Positions 7,765 to 16,154 of a DNA stretch of 64,000 nucleotides are shown here, one piece after another. Source of the DNA: Streptomyces sp. SN-593. Lineage in GTDB: Bacteria; Actinomycetota; Actinomycetes; Streptomycetales; Streptomycetaceae. A program made the position numbers and the translations under genes. The notes beneath the pieces are model-generated. The model ran no database searches. It was not told the origin of the DNA and saw nothing but the letters and a program-made list of their open reading frames with translations. The stretch lies in the NCBI RefSeq assembly GCF_016756395.1, contig NZ_AP018365.1, forward strand, positions 8,311,501-8,375,500. Direction: 5' to 3'. Every line of letters starts with the position of its first letter. Position 1 is the stretch's first letter.

Positions 7765-9081
7765 TCAGCTCCCGAGCACCACCCGCAGCCCCGGCTGGAG
7801 CAACTCCCCGTGCGCGCGCACCATGTCGTCGCAGAGCTGCCAGATCCGCTCCACCGGCAGCGCCGCCGCCGTCGCCGGATCGGCCATCGCCGCCTGCCGC
7901 ACGTGCCGCGGGTCGTCCTCGACCGCGGCCTTCACCACCAGGTCGTTCATGCTCAGGTACGACCGGTTCAGCGCGGCGCACTGCGGCGGCAGCGCACCGA
8001 CCCGGGTCGGCTGCACCCCCAGCCCGTCGACCAGGCACGGCACCTCGACGGTGCCGTGCGCGGGCAGGTTGTCGATCAGGCCGCGGTTGGTCACGTTGCC
8101 GTAGACCGTGCGGGGCGTGCCCGTCACGATGCTGTGCACGATCTGCGGGGCGTACTCCATCGTGCCGGCCACCGGCAGCGGAGTGCCGGCCGCGAGCGCG
8201 TCACGGGTCCTCTCGTACTGCGCCACGTTGTCGGCCACGATGTCGAGGTAGGTGCCGATCGGCAGCCGCAGCCGCTCCACCTCGCTCGCATGGCCCAGGT
8301 ACCACGGCACGTACTCCGAGGAGTGCTCGCTGGTCTCGGTCGGGTAGTAGCCCAGCCGCCGGTACATGTCCACGCGCACCCGGCGGCGGAGCTGCGGGTC
8401 CCGCTCGACCAGCGCGTCCAGCCGCGGGTACACGCTCTCGCCCTGGTGCTCGAACCGCAGCACCCACGCCTGGTGGTTGACGCCCGCCGCGTGGTAGCTG
8501 ACCTCCTCCAGCGGCACCTGGAGCAGCTCGCACAGGTCGTGCATCGTCCAGTACACCGAGTGGCACAGGCCGACCACCCGGGTCAGCCCGGTCGCCTCGG
8601 CGAGGTACTGGACGTTCATCGCCATCGGGTTGGTGTAGTTCAGCAGCCACGCGTCCGGGCACACCTCGGCGATGTCCTGCCCGAGCGCCCGCAGCAGCGG
8701 GAAGGTGCGCAGCGCGCGGAAGATGCCGCCGACGCCCAGGGTGTCGCCGATGGTCTGCCGCACGCCGTAGCGGGCCGGCACCTCGAAGTCCGTGCGGGTC
8801 GACTCGCCCATGCCGACCTGCACGATGTTCACCACGAAGTCCGCGCCCTCCAGGGCCTCGCGCCGCCCGGCGTGCGCGGTGATGCGCGGCGCCGCGCCCA
8901 GGTGCGAGGCGATGTGCCGGGCGGCGCCCTCGGCGGTCGCCAGCCGTTCCGCGTCGATGTCGTGCAGCGCGATGTGCACGCCCTTCAGCTCCTCGAACGC
9001 GAACAGGTCGGCCAGCAGCCCCTGCGTGAACACGACGCTCCCGGCGCCGATGAACGCGATCTTGGTAGTGGTGGTGGTCAC
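7765..9081 (-). CDS. GH4 family alpha-galactosidase/alpha-glucosidase (NAD+ and metal dependent)
   Basis: 438 residues from GTG 9081; the start overlaps the stop of the upstream kinase gene as GTGA. No signal peptide, so it acts in the cytoplasm on imported oligosaccharides. The N-terminus is a Rossmann NAD site (KIAFIGAGSVVFTQ, residues 7-20). Typical GH4 motifs follow: NYTNPMAM near 148, and the Mn2+ ligands Cys173 (GLCHSV) and His202 (GVNHQAW). GH4 enzymes use a redox mechanism and split alpha- or beta-glycosides. Motif wording resembles the MelA (alpha-galactosidase) branch, but exact substrate cannot be fixed by eye. It is the last gene of the second importer operon. Confidence 0.9.
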   Translation of the reverse strand: MTTTTTKIAFIGAGSVVFTQGLLADLFAFEELKGVHIALHDIDAERLATAEGAARHIASHLGAAPRITAHAGRREALEGADFVVNIVQVGMGESTRTDFEVPARYGVRQTIGDTLGVGGIFRALRTFPLLRALGQDIAEVCPDAWLLNYTNPMAMNVQYLAEATGLTRVVGLCHSVYWTMHDLCELLQVPLEEVSYHAAGVNHQAWVLRFEHQGESVYPRLDALVERDPQLRRRVRVDMYRRLGYYPTETSEHSSEYVPWYLGHASEVERLRLPIGTYLDIVADNVAQYERTRDALAAGTPLPVAGTMEYAPQIVHSIVTGTPRTVYGNVTNRGLIDNLPAHGTVEVPCLVDGLGVQPTRVGALPPQCAALNRSYLSMNDLVVKAAVEDDPRHVRQAAMADPATAAALPVERIWQLCDDMVRAHGELLQPGLRVVLGS

Positions 9082-10070
9082 GTGCTCTCTCCGTGGTTGT
9101 GCCCCGAGCCCGGGGCGGTGGTGCGGGACGCGGCCAGTGCCTCGTCCCAGGTGGGCTGCGCGCCGGTGCCGCCGTGCGCGCGGGTGGACAGCGCGCCGCA
9201 GGCCGCGGCGAGGGCGAGCGCGCCGGTCAGCGGCAGGCCGGCCAGCACCCCCGCGACCAGGCCCGCGTCGAAGCTGTCGCCGGCGCCCACGGTGTCCAGG
9301 GGGTCGACCGGTACCGCGGGCGCGCGCACCGCGGCCGAGCCGTCGTGCGCGAGCGCCCCGGCGGCGCCGTCCTTGACGACCACGGTCGGGCCGTGCGCGG
9401 CCAGCGCCGCGGCGGCGCGCTCCAGGTCGCCGGCGCCGGACAGCGCCCGTGCCTCCTGGGCGTTGGGCAGCAGGTAGTCGGTGACCGGAAGGACGGCCGC
9501 CAGTCCCGCCGGGTCCCAGCGGCCCTCCGGGTCGTCGTTGGTGTCCAGCGAGGTGGTCGCGCCGCGCCGCCGGGCGGTGCGGAACAGCTCCGGCAGCGCC
9601 GCGGCGAGCTTCGGCATGAGGAAGTAGGACGCGGCGTGCACATGGCGGCAGTCCGCGAGCAGCGCGGCCGGCACGTCGTCGCCGGTGGTGGCGGCCAGGG
9701 TGCCGGGAGCGGTGAGGATGGCCCGGTCGCCGTTCTCGCCGCCCGCGGCCGCGGCCCGGTTCAGGACCGCGGTCAGCGGGGACGGCAGCTCGGGGTCGAT
9801 CCGCAGCGCGCCGGTGTCCACCCCCCGGGCGGCGAGCGCGCCGCGGACGTACGCGCCGGTGTCGTCGGCGCCGATCCGCCCGGCGAAGGCGACCCTCAGG
9901 CCGAGCCGGGCCGCGCCGCAGGCCATGATGGCCGCCGAACCGCCCAGCGTGAGCAGCCCGGTGGGAACCAACTGCTCGCGCTGCCCGAAGGCGAGCGGCC
10001 CGGTCAGCGGGCCGACGACGACGTCCGGGTTGACGTCCCCGATCACGAGCAGGTCGAACGTGGGTGGCAT
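9078..10070 (-). CDS. PfkB-family sugar kinase
   Basis: 330 residues from ATG 10070. PfkB features: LLVIGDVNPDVVV at the N-terminus, a Gly-rich GGSAAIMACGAARLG near 44-58, and signature 2 (DTVGAGDSFDAG) near 258-270 with the catalytic Asp of GAGDS. It phosphorylates a sugar or sugar derivative using ATP. It is translationally coupled to the GH4 gene (4-base overlap) and starts 4 bases before the end of a permease gene, so importer, kinase and glycosidase form one unit. The sugar is unknown; galactose, tagatose or galactosamine derivatives would fit the locus. Confidence 0.88.
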   Translation of the reverse strand: MPPTFDLLVIGDVNPDVVVGPLTGPLAFGQREQLVPTGLLTLGGSAAIMACGAARLGLRVAFAGRIGADDTGAYVRGALAARGVDTGALRIDPELPSPLTAVLNRAAAAGGENGDRAILTAPGTLAATTGDDVPAALLADCRHVHAASYFLMPKLAAALPELFRTARRRGATTSLDTNDDPEGRWDPAGLAAVLPVTDYLLPNAQEARALSGAGDLERAAAALAAHGPTVVVKDGAAGALAHDGSAAVRAPAVPVDPLDTVGAGDSFDAGLVAGVLAGLPLTGALALAAACGALSTRAHGGTGAQPTWDEALAASRTTAPGSGHNHGEST

Positions 10071-10074
10071 CGGA

Positions 10075-10971
10075 TCAGCCCTTCAGGCCGCTGGAGGTGA
10101 TGGACTGGATGAACTGCTTCTGCGCCCCCAGGAAGGCGAGCAGCACCGGCAGGACCGTGATGACGTTCCCGGCCATGACCGCCGACCACTTGGTGTGGTG
10201 CTGCCCCTGGAAGGTGGTCAGGCCGAGCTGGAGCGTGTAGTGCGCGTCGTGGTTGATCGCGATCAGCGGCCAGGTCAGGTCGTTCCAGGTGCTGAGGAAG
10301 GTCAGCACCGCGACCGTGCTCAGGGCCGGCCGGGACAGCGGCAGCACCACCGACCACAGCACCCGCAGCCGGTTGCAGCCGTCGATCCAGGCCGCCTCCT
10401 CCAGTTCCCGTGGCAGCGACAGGAAGAACTGCCGCAGCAGGAAGACCGCGAACGGCGTCACCAGCGAGGGCACGATCAGCGCGCCGAGCGAGTCGATCAG
10501 CCCGAGCCGCTTCATCACCAGGAACGTCGGGATCATCGTGAGCTGGAACGGGATCGCCATCGTGGCCAGCATCGTGGCCAGCAGCACCCGCGAGCCGGCG
10601 AACCGCATCCGCGCGAAGGCGTACCCGCCGAGCGCGCCGAAGACCAGGTTCGAGACGACGGCGGTCACCGACACGATCAGCGAGTTGGCGAACCAGCGCG
10701 GGAACATCGCGTTGCCCAGCACGTAGCGGTAGCCGCTGAAGTCGAGGTGCGAGGGCCACAGCGCCGGCGGGAAGCGGTTGATCTCGGCGTCGCTCATCAC
10801 CGAGCTGAGCAGCAGCCACACCAGGGGTATCGCGAACAGCAGCGCCAGCGGGGCGAGCGCGAGGTGCCAGGGGCTGAAGGGCAGCAGCCGGCGGGCGCGG
10901 CCGCCGGGCGGCGCGGCGGGCGGCGCGGTCGCGTCCGGTACGGCGCGGGCGGGCGCCGAGGTGGCGGTCAT
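10075..10971 (-). CDS. Sugar ABC transporter permease (MalG type), second importer
   Basis: 298 residues from ATG 10971, overlapping the previous permease stop by 4 bases (ATGA). A Pro/Ala-rich cytoplasmic leader precedes about six membrane helices. The EAA loop (RELEEAAWIDGCNRLRVLW) lies near residue 185, with WIDGC instead of the common RIDGA. The C-terminus ends SSGLKG. It pairs with the MalF-type protein encoded upstream. Confidence 0.92.
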   Translation of the reverse strand: MTATSAPARAVPDATAPPAAPPGGRARRLLPFSPWHLALAPLALLFAIPLVWLLLSSVMSDAEINRFPPALWPSHLDFSGYRYVLGNAMFPRWFANSLIVSVTAVVSNLVFGALGGYAFARMRFAGSRVLLATMLATMAIPFQLTMIPTFLVMKRLGLIDSLGALIVPSLVTPFAVFLLRQFFLSLPRELEEAAWIDGCNRLRVLWSVVLPLSRPALSTVAVLTFLSTWNDLTWPLIAINHDAHYTLQLGLTTFQGQHHTKWSAVMAGNVITVLPVLLAFLGAQKQFIQSITSSGLKG

Positions 10972-11930
10972 CGGGTGGCTCCTTCCAGGCGGTCCGGGCC
11001 GCGGCGGCGCAGCAGCCGGGTTCCCGCCCCGATCACGAGCAGGGCCACCGCCAGGACGTACGCGGCCGCGGCCCCGTAGCCGGCGGTGAAGTTCTGAAAT
11101 GCCATCTGCCATATGAAGTAGACGATCACCGTGGTGGAGCCCAGCGGGCCGCCCTTGGTGGTGACGTACACCAGGTCGAAGACCTGCAACGACTGGATCA
11201 CCTGCCACACCAGCAGGAAGACGTTCACCGGGGTGAGCGTCGGCAGCACCACGTGCCGCAGCAGGTGCCGCCGTCCGGCGCCGTCCAGCCGGGCCGCCTC
11301 GATCAGCGACGGCGGCACGTCCTGCAACGCGGCGAGGTAGACCACCAGGCAGAACCCGGTGCCGCTCCACAGCGAGATCGCCACCAGGACGTACAGCGCC
11401 TGCCCGGGGTCGGTCAGGAAGCCCTGCGCGGGCAGGTGCAGCTTGTGCAGCACCGAGTTGGCCGCCCCGAACTCCGGGTCGAGGATGAAGGAGAAGAGCA
11501 CGCCCTGCGCGGCCGCCGAGATGACGAACGGCACGAAGAACAGCGTCCGGTACAGGCCGACCAGCTTGATCCGGTGGTTCAGCGCCAGGGCCAGCAGCAG
11601 GCCCAGCACCATGCTGAGCGGCACGTACAGCACGGTGTAGATCAGCGTGTTGCGCACCGCCTGGCGGAAGTTCGGGTCCTGGGTGAGCGCGTGGTAGTTC
11701 TGCAGGCCGACCCAGCGGCTGGGCGTGACCAGGTCGTCGGCCTGGAACGACAGCAGCAGTGACCAGATCACGGGCAGGATGCTCAGACCGATGATGACCA
11801 GCACCGAGGGCAGGATGAACGCCCACGCGGTGGTCGTCTCCGCGCGGCGCCGGCGCCGGCGGGCGCGCCGCAGCTCGGCGTCGGTCGGCGCGCCGGCGGG
11901 CAGCGTGAGCGGGGTGGGAAGGCGAGGCAT
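10968..11930 (-). CDS. Sugar ABC transporter permease (MalF type), second importer
   Basis: 320 residues from ATG 11930 with AGGAGG 5-10 bases upstream; this ribosome site overlaps the stop region of the binding-protein gene. An Arg-rich cytoplasmic segment (RRARRRRRRAETTTAW) is followed by about six membrane helices and an EAA loop (PSLIEAARLDGAGRRHL) near residue 208. Part of the four-protein set binding protein, MalF, MalG, kinase. Confidence 0.92.
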   Translation of the reverse strand: MPRLPTPLTLPAGAPTDAELRRARRRRRRAETTTAWAFILPSVLVIIGLSILPVIWSLLLSFQADDLVTPSRWVGLQNYHALTQDPNFRQAVRNTLIYTVLYVPLSMVLGLLLALALNHRIKLVGLYRTLFFVPFVISAAAQGVLFSFILDPEFGAANSVLHKLHLPAQGFLTDPGQALYVLVAISLWSGTGFCLVVYLAALQDVPPSLIEAARLDGAGRRHLLRHVVLPTLTPVNVFLLVWQVIQSLQVFDLVYVTTKGGPLGSTTVIVYFIWQMAFQNFTAGYGAAAAYVLAVALLVIGAGTRLLRRRGPDRLEGATR

Positions 11931-11939
11931 GGGTCCTCC

Positions 11940-13277
11940 TCAGCGCGGGATGAGCAGGGCGGCGTTGGACTGTCGGGCGCAGTCGTGCATCGCCTTCGCC
12001 GGGGTGGCGCGGCCGAGCAGCACGCTGACGATCGCCTGGCCGAGCGCTGCGGAGATCTGCGGGTAGGCGGCGTGGTTGGGGCGGACCCGGGCGGTGTCGA
12101 GCGCCGTGGTGAAGACGGTCAGGCCGTGCGTCTTCCTGGTCTGCGCGGTCCACTGGGGCAGCGCCTGCGTGGACCGGCTGAGCGGCAGGCTGCCGGCCTT
12201 GACGTCCCACTGCACGTCCTGCGCGGGCTGGTTCAGCCAGGTCACGAAGGTGCGGGCGGCGGCCACCCGCGCCGGACCGTTGTCGAACAGCGTCCAGGTG
12301 TCGGGGCCGGAGATGGTCATCGGGCGCCCGCTGTAGCTGGGCAGCGGCACGACCTCGTAGTCGACCTTCGCCTGGATGACGTCCGGCAACTGCCAGGGCC
12401 CGGTGACGGACATCGCCATCCGGCCGGAGAGGAACACCTGGTACATCTGCTCGCTGCCGGGCTTGGGGTCGATGTAGACGCTCTTGTCCTTCGCCAGCTC
12501 CGCGACCGTCTCCAGCGCCTTGACCCCGCTGTCGGCGAAGCCGATGCCGTTCCCGCCCTTGTTGACGACGTCGCCGCCGAGGTCCCAGACCATCGGCCAC
12601 AGCCGCCAGACCGTGTCCTCGTCACCGACTCCCGGCCAGCCGGTGCCGAACACGCCGGCGCCCTTGTCGGTGAGCGCCCTCGCGGTCTCCACGAAGTCCT
12701 TCCAGGTCCAGCCGGCCTTCGGGATCGGCACCCCGGCGGCGGCGAAGATCCTGCGGTTGCAGACCACGGCGAGCGCGTCGAGCACGGCCGGTGCGGCGCG
12801 CACCTTGCCGTTGACGGTGACGGCGGCCCGGGCCGGGGCCCAGAAGCGGCTCCAGGGCGTGGGGGCGTGCCGCACGGTCTCGGTCAGGTCCACCACCTGC
12901 GGGCTGCGCGCGACACTGGCCAGGTCGGAACCGAAGATGTACGCCATGTCCGGGTACGAACCGGATGCCAGCGCCGCGGTGACCTTCTGGAGCATCGAGT
13001 CCGCCAGCACACCGCCGCCGGGGTCCACCCGGATCCCGGGGTGGAGGCTGTTGAACTGCTGCACCAGCGCCTCGATCGCGGCCTTGCCCACGTCGGTCTG
13101 GCCGTGCCACAGCTCGATGGTCACCGTGCCGTCCTTGCCGACCCCGTCGCCCTCGCCGTCTCCGCAGGCGGCCAGCAGCGGCGCGGCGCCGGCCGAGGCG
13201 GCCACCGCGGCGCCGCCGCGCAGCAGGGCTCGGCGCGAGGGGCGCTCGCGCGGGGGCGGCGGCTTTGGTCCGTTCAT
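11940..13277 (-). CDS. Sugar ABC transporter substrate-binding protein with Tat-type lipoprotein signal
   Basis: 445 residues from ATG 13277, with a strong AGGAGGT site. The N-terminus carries a twin-arginine pattern (SRRALLRGG, Arg15-Arg16) followed by lipobox LAAC with Cys38, so it is probably exported folded by Tat and lipidated. The body is a family-1 solute-binding fold (TIELWHGQTD, ALVQQFNSLHPGI, later WTWKDFVETARALTD). It serves the two permeases downstream. The first importer of this locus has a Sec-type signal instead, so the two are not simple copies. Ligand unknown. Confidence 0.9.
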   Translation of the reverse strand: MNGPKPPPPRERPSRRALLRGGAAVAASAGAAPLLAACGDGEGDGVGKDGTVTIELWHGQTDVGKAAIEALVQQFNSLHPGIRVDPGGGVLADSMLQKVTAALASGSYPDMAYIFGSDLASVARSPQVVDLTETVRHAPTPWSRFWAPARAAVTVNGKVRAAPAVLDALAVVCNRRIFAAAGVPIPKAGWTWKDFVETARALTDKGAGVFGTGWPGVGDEDTVWRLWPMVWDLGGDVVNKGGNGIGFADSGVKALETVAELAKDKSVYIDPKPGSEQMYQVFLSGRMAMSVTGPWQLPDVIQAKVDYEVVPLPSYSGRPMTISGPDTWTLFDNGPARVAAARTFVTWLNQPAQDVQWDVKAGSLPLSRSTQALPQWTAQTRKTHGLTVFTTALDTARVRPNHAAYPQISAALGQAIVSVLLGRATPAKAMHDCARQSNAALLIPR

Positions 13278-13545
13278 CGGGACCTCCTGGGGGACGGGCA
13301 GGGCAGGGGCATCGGACACCACCGGATCGCTGGATGGACGGGAAGGGGCAAAAGGCGTGTACGGGGCGGCATGCGGGCGTGACGGGGTACGGGAGGGCCG
13401 CGGGGCGGCGGGCGGAGGAAGGTCGCAGGGGTGGGGGAGGGGGAGGGCCGCAGGGTGAGGGAGGGGCGTCGGCGGGCGGGGCGGGGGCCGGTCGCCCTGG
13501 GCGCCACGGGCCGCACGGGTGGAGGGGTCCGTGCGCGGCGGAGCG
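13278..13545. other. G-rich intergenic region with a tight G-quadruplex motif
   Basis: The 327 bases between the GH114 stop and the second binding-protein start are strongly purine-skewed on the plus strand. At 13428-13447 four G runs are separated by single bases (GGGGTGGGGGAGGGGGAGGG), the most stable class of G-quadruplex motif. The promoter of the importer operon must lie here; I cannot pick a convincing -35/-10 pair. The 3' end of the region is the GH114 terminator. Confidence 0.5.
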
Positions 13546-13598
13546 GGCGGGCGGCGCGGGTGCGGCGGCCGGGAGTTCCCGCCCCCGCGCCGCCCGCC
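13546..13598 (-). terminator. Terminator hairpin after the GH114 gene
   Basis: A perfect 15-bp GC stem (13546-13560 with 13584-13598) lies 7 bases beyond the stop of the GH114-like gene. The loop is 23 bases. Confidence 0.6.
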
Positions 13599-13604
13599 GC
13601 GCGG

Positions 13605-14426
13605 TCAGCAGGTCTGGCGGACGTAGCCCTTGCTGCCGGCGGGGGAGACGTCGAGGTCGCGGCGGACGATGCTCAGCTCGTCGCCCCAGCCCGCGCACGC
13701 CTTCGCCAGGCCCTTCGCGGTGTACTCGACGACGACCACGTGGTCGCCGAACGCGGCCGTGTAGTCGTCGCACTCGTCGTAGGTGCCGCACTCCTCCGCC
13801 ACCGCGAAGTCCAGTCCGGTCCTGGTCCGGTCATCGGCGAGCTGCGGGGTGTTCTTCTGCGCGATGGCCAGGCCGTCGGCGTGGGCGTGGGCCGACAGCA
13901 GGGTGATCATCGACTCCGCCTCCGCCGAGGTGAGCAGTTTCCCGGACCGACTGTAGCTGTCGTAGTTGTCGGGTTCGACCGCCTGGTACCCCTTGGACGC
14001 GCACCCGTCGATCCAGCCGTCGACCTTCTCGGCGATCCGCTGCCGCTTGTCCGCGGTGCTGGTGTCGAGCAGCGCCTCGCCCCAGTCCTCGTCGTAGACG
14101 ACCTCGCCGTCGGCGTCGTGGAGCAGCAGGTCGGAGTCCCAGTCGTCCTCGGCGCCGGGCTGGACCTGGAACGCGTTGACGTAGCAGATGTTGTACAGCC
14201 CGGCGGCGGGCGGGTCGGTGCGGTCGCGGCTGACCACGCCCACCCCGGCGGGCGGCGGGTACGCGCCGCCGATCTGGTAGTCGAAGCCGGCGTGGGCGGG
14301 CGGCAGGGCCACCGCGTCGGTCGCCGCTCCGGCCGGGTGCATCGCGAGTGACGGGACGAGCGCGGCGGCCAGTAACGCCGGAAGCGCGGTCAGACGGAGA
14401 GCGGAACCGCGGTCGATGCGCATCAT
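13605..14426 (-). CDS. Secreted GH114-like endo-alpha-1,4-polygalactosaminidase, with a TTA codon
   Basis: 273 residues from ATG 14426 (AGGAG 6-10 bases upstream; ATG 14423 is also possible). A signal peptide (residues about 1-36, ending near AGAATDAV) precedes a TIM-barrel GH114-type domain. Marks are FDYQIGGAY, YNICYVNAFQVQPG, GYQAVEPDNYDSY (Asp at about 153), LAIAQKNTPQL and FAVAEECGTYDEC (Glu at about 211). The two acidic positions match the catalytic Asp and Glu of the family. Known members cut alpha-1,4-linked galactosamine polymers; the actual substrate is inferred. Leu18 in the signal peptide is encoded by TTA (14373-14375), the only in-frame TTA I found, so translation should depend on the bldA leucyl-tRNA. 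It is monocistronic between two hairpin/promoter regions. Confidence 0.85.
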   Translation of the reverse strand: MMRIDRGSALRLTALPALLAAALVPSLAMHPAGAATDAVALPPAHAGFDYQIGGAYPPPAGVGVVSRDRTDPPAAGLYNICYVNAFQVQPGAEDDWDSDLLLHDADGEVVYDEDWGEALLDTSTADKRQRIAEKVDGWIDGCASKGYQAVEPDNYDSYSRSGKLLTSAEAESMITLLSAHAHADGLAIAQKNTPQLADDRTRTGLDFAVAEECGTYDECDDYTAAFGDHVVVVEYTAKGLAKACAGWGDELSIVRRDLDVSPAGSKGYVRQTC

Positions 14427-14574
14427 CGAGCTCCTGATGAGGGAGGGCACGTCCCCGCCTCGGACGCGCGCGGCGGTCCTGGCGACTTTGTCCGGACTTA
14501 CGGCCCGGGTGCGGGCCGGGTCACCGGCTAGGCGTACCTCTGGCGCCGGTCCTCGTATCCGGCGCTTGCCCGGG

Positions 14575-14641
14575 AGTTAATCGCGCAGATTCCCCCGTGT
14601 CAACCGCGCGTTTCTGATCAGTTGACCCATGAATGAGTCAA
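14575..14641 (-). promoter_or_regulatory. Promoter and inverted-repeat operator candidate for the GH114 gene
   Basis: On the minus strand a consensus -35 TTGACA (14603-14598), a 17-base spacer and TTAACT (14580-14575) form a promoter about 150 bases before the gene. Just upstream, 14622-14641 is a 20-base near-perfect inverted repeat (TTGACCCAT, 2 bases, ATGAGTCAA; 8 of 9 pairs), a good regulator site. The rest of the 460-base divergent region to 14886 has a GAAGCGC/GCGCTTC inverted repeat (14693-14717) that may belong to the AI-2E transporter promoter. Confidence 0.55.
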
Positions 14642-14886
14642 AAATGCGCACGCTGTCGCGGAGTTCGCGCACGCCTGTGCCTGGCTTCGGGGGAAGCGCC
14701 CGCCTCGGGAGCGCTTCGGTATGTCGGTGAATGGACCCTTTCGTCCGGTGATTGGGCCGACCAGGCGGCAGCGGGTGACGCGCCGCCCCCCGGCGCCGTT
14801 GGTAGGGGTGGAGGCGCGGGCGGAGCCGCACCCACCAGCCCCGCGCGACCGTTCCGCGCGGTCCACCGTCGTGAGGGAGCCCTGCC

Positions 14887-16029
14887 TTGACCGACCTGCC
14901 CGCCGCGCTCCCCGCGTCCCTGGCCGACCCCGTGCCCGGCCCGGGGGCGGCCGCCGCCGGCCCCTCCCGCACCCGGCCGCGCCCGACCGCGTCCCTCCCC
15001 GCGGTCCGCCGCTCCTGGTTCGGCGTCGGCTTCGGCACCGGGCTGGGGGCGGTGCTCGCCTGGATGCTGGTGCGCACCGTGCTGCGGATGAGCGAGCTGC
15101 TGACGCTGCTGCTGCTCGCGGTCTTCATCGCGGTGAGCCTGGAGCCGGTCGTGGCCTGGCTGTGCCGGCGCGGGCTGCGCCGGGGCCCGGCGGTGGCGGC
15201 GGTGGCGGCCGGTCTGGCCGGGGTGCTCGCCGCGTTCGTCGCCCTGGTGATCCCGCCGGTCAGCGCCGCGATCACCGCGCTCACCGACGACGTGCCGCGC
15301 TGGCGCAGCCAGTTGCACGACCACCGCACCACCCTGGGGCGGCTGGAGGAGCACTACCACGTCATCGAGAAGGTCCGCCGGCAACTGGGCTCCGGCGGCG
15401 GGGCGTCGGAGGTCGCCGGCGGCGTGCTGGGCGCCGGGCAGCTCGTCATCAGCGCGGTCGCCTCCACCGCGATCGTGGTCACGGTGACGCTCTACGTCAT
15501 GGTGGCCCTGCCCGCCATCAAGCGCTTCTGCTACCGCTTCGTGCCCGGCACCCGCCGGGCCAGGGCGGAGTCGGTGAGCGAGGAGATCCTCAGCCGGGTC
15601 GGCCGCTACATGCTCGGCAACGTGGTCACCTCGGCGATCGCCGGAGCCGCCACCCTCGTCTGGTGCGAGGCCACCGGTGTGCCCTACCCCGCCGCCCTCG
15701 GCTTCCTCGTCGCCCTCATGGACATGGTGCCGGTGGTGGGGTCCACCGTCGGCGGGGTCGCGGTCAGCCTGGTCGCCGTGTCGGTGTCCGTGCCCGTGGC
15801 GCTCGCCACCGCCGCCTTCGCGGTCACCTTCCGCGTCGCCGAGGACTACCTGATCATGCCGCGCGCGATGAAGTTCGCGGTGGACGTTCACCCGGTCGTC
15901 ACGGTGGTCGCGGTCCTGGTCGGCGGGAGCCTGCTCGGCATCGTCGGCGGTCTGGTCGCGATCCCGGCGGCGGTCGCGCTGGGCATCGTCCTCGACGAGT
16001 ACGTCTTCCCGCGCACCGACCGCGCCTGA
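14887..16029 (+). CDS. AI-2E/PerM-family membrane transporter
   Basis: 380 residues. TTG 14887 is the likely start, with GAGGGAG about 8-14 bases upstream. A Pro/Ala-rich cytoplasmic N-terminus is followed by about seven to eight membrane helices. The C-terminal half holds the typical family pattern: a DYLIMPRAMK loop and a final GGSLLGIVGGLVAIPAAVAL pair of helices. Members export small molecules or act as Na+/H+ antiporters; AI-2 export has been proposed for E. coli TqsA only, so function here is open. Monocistronic; its stop codon lies within a tandem duplication. Confidence 0.85.
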   Translation: MTDLPAALPASLADPVPGPGAAAAGPSRTRPRPTASLPAVRRSWFGVGFGTGLGAVLAWMLVRTVLRMSELLTLLLLAVFIAVSLEPVVAWLCRRGLRRGPAVAAVAAGLAGVLAAFVALVIPPVSAAITALTDDVPRWRSQLHDHRTTLGRLEEHYHVIEKVRRQLGSGGGASEVAGGVLGAGQLVISAVASTAIVVTVTLYVMVALPAIKRFCYRFVPGTRRARAESVSEEILSRVGRYMLGNVVTSAIAGAATLVWCEATGVPYPAALGFLVALMDMVPVVGSTVGGVAVSLVAVSVSVPVALATAAFAVTFRVAEDYLIMPRAMKFAVDVHPVVTVVAVLVGGSLLGIVGGLVAIPAAVALGIVLDEYVFPRTDRA

Positions 16030-16091
16030 CCCGCCGGCCCGCCTGACCTGCCCGGTCCCTGACCCGCCGGCCCGCCTGACCCGCCCGGTCC
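16026..16091. repeat. 33-bp tandem duplication over the AI-2E stop codon
   Basis: Two 33-base copies (16026-16058 and 16059-16091) differ by one base. The first contains the TGA stop of the transporter gene. A shorter near-duplicate (GCTCAGGACAYGCCCG) follows at about 16135-16168. Replication slippage is the simple explanation. Confidence 0.75.
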
Positions 16092-16154
16092 GGGCGCCCG
16101 GTCCAGCCCGTCCTGGCCCCGCGGGCCCCGCCCGGGCTCAGGACATGCCCGCGC

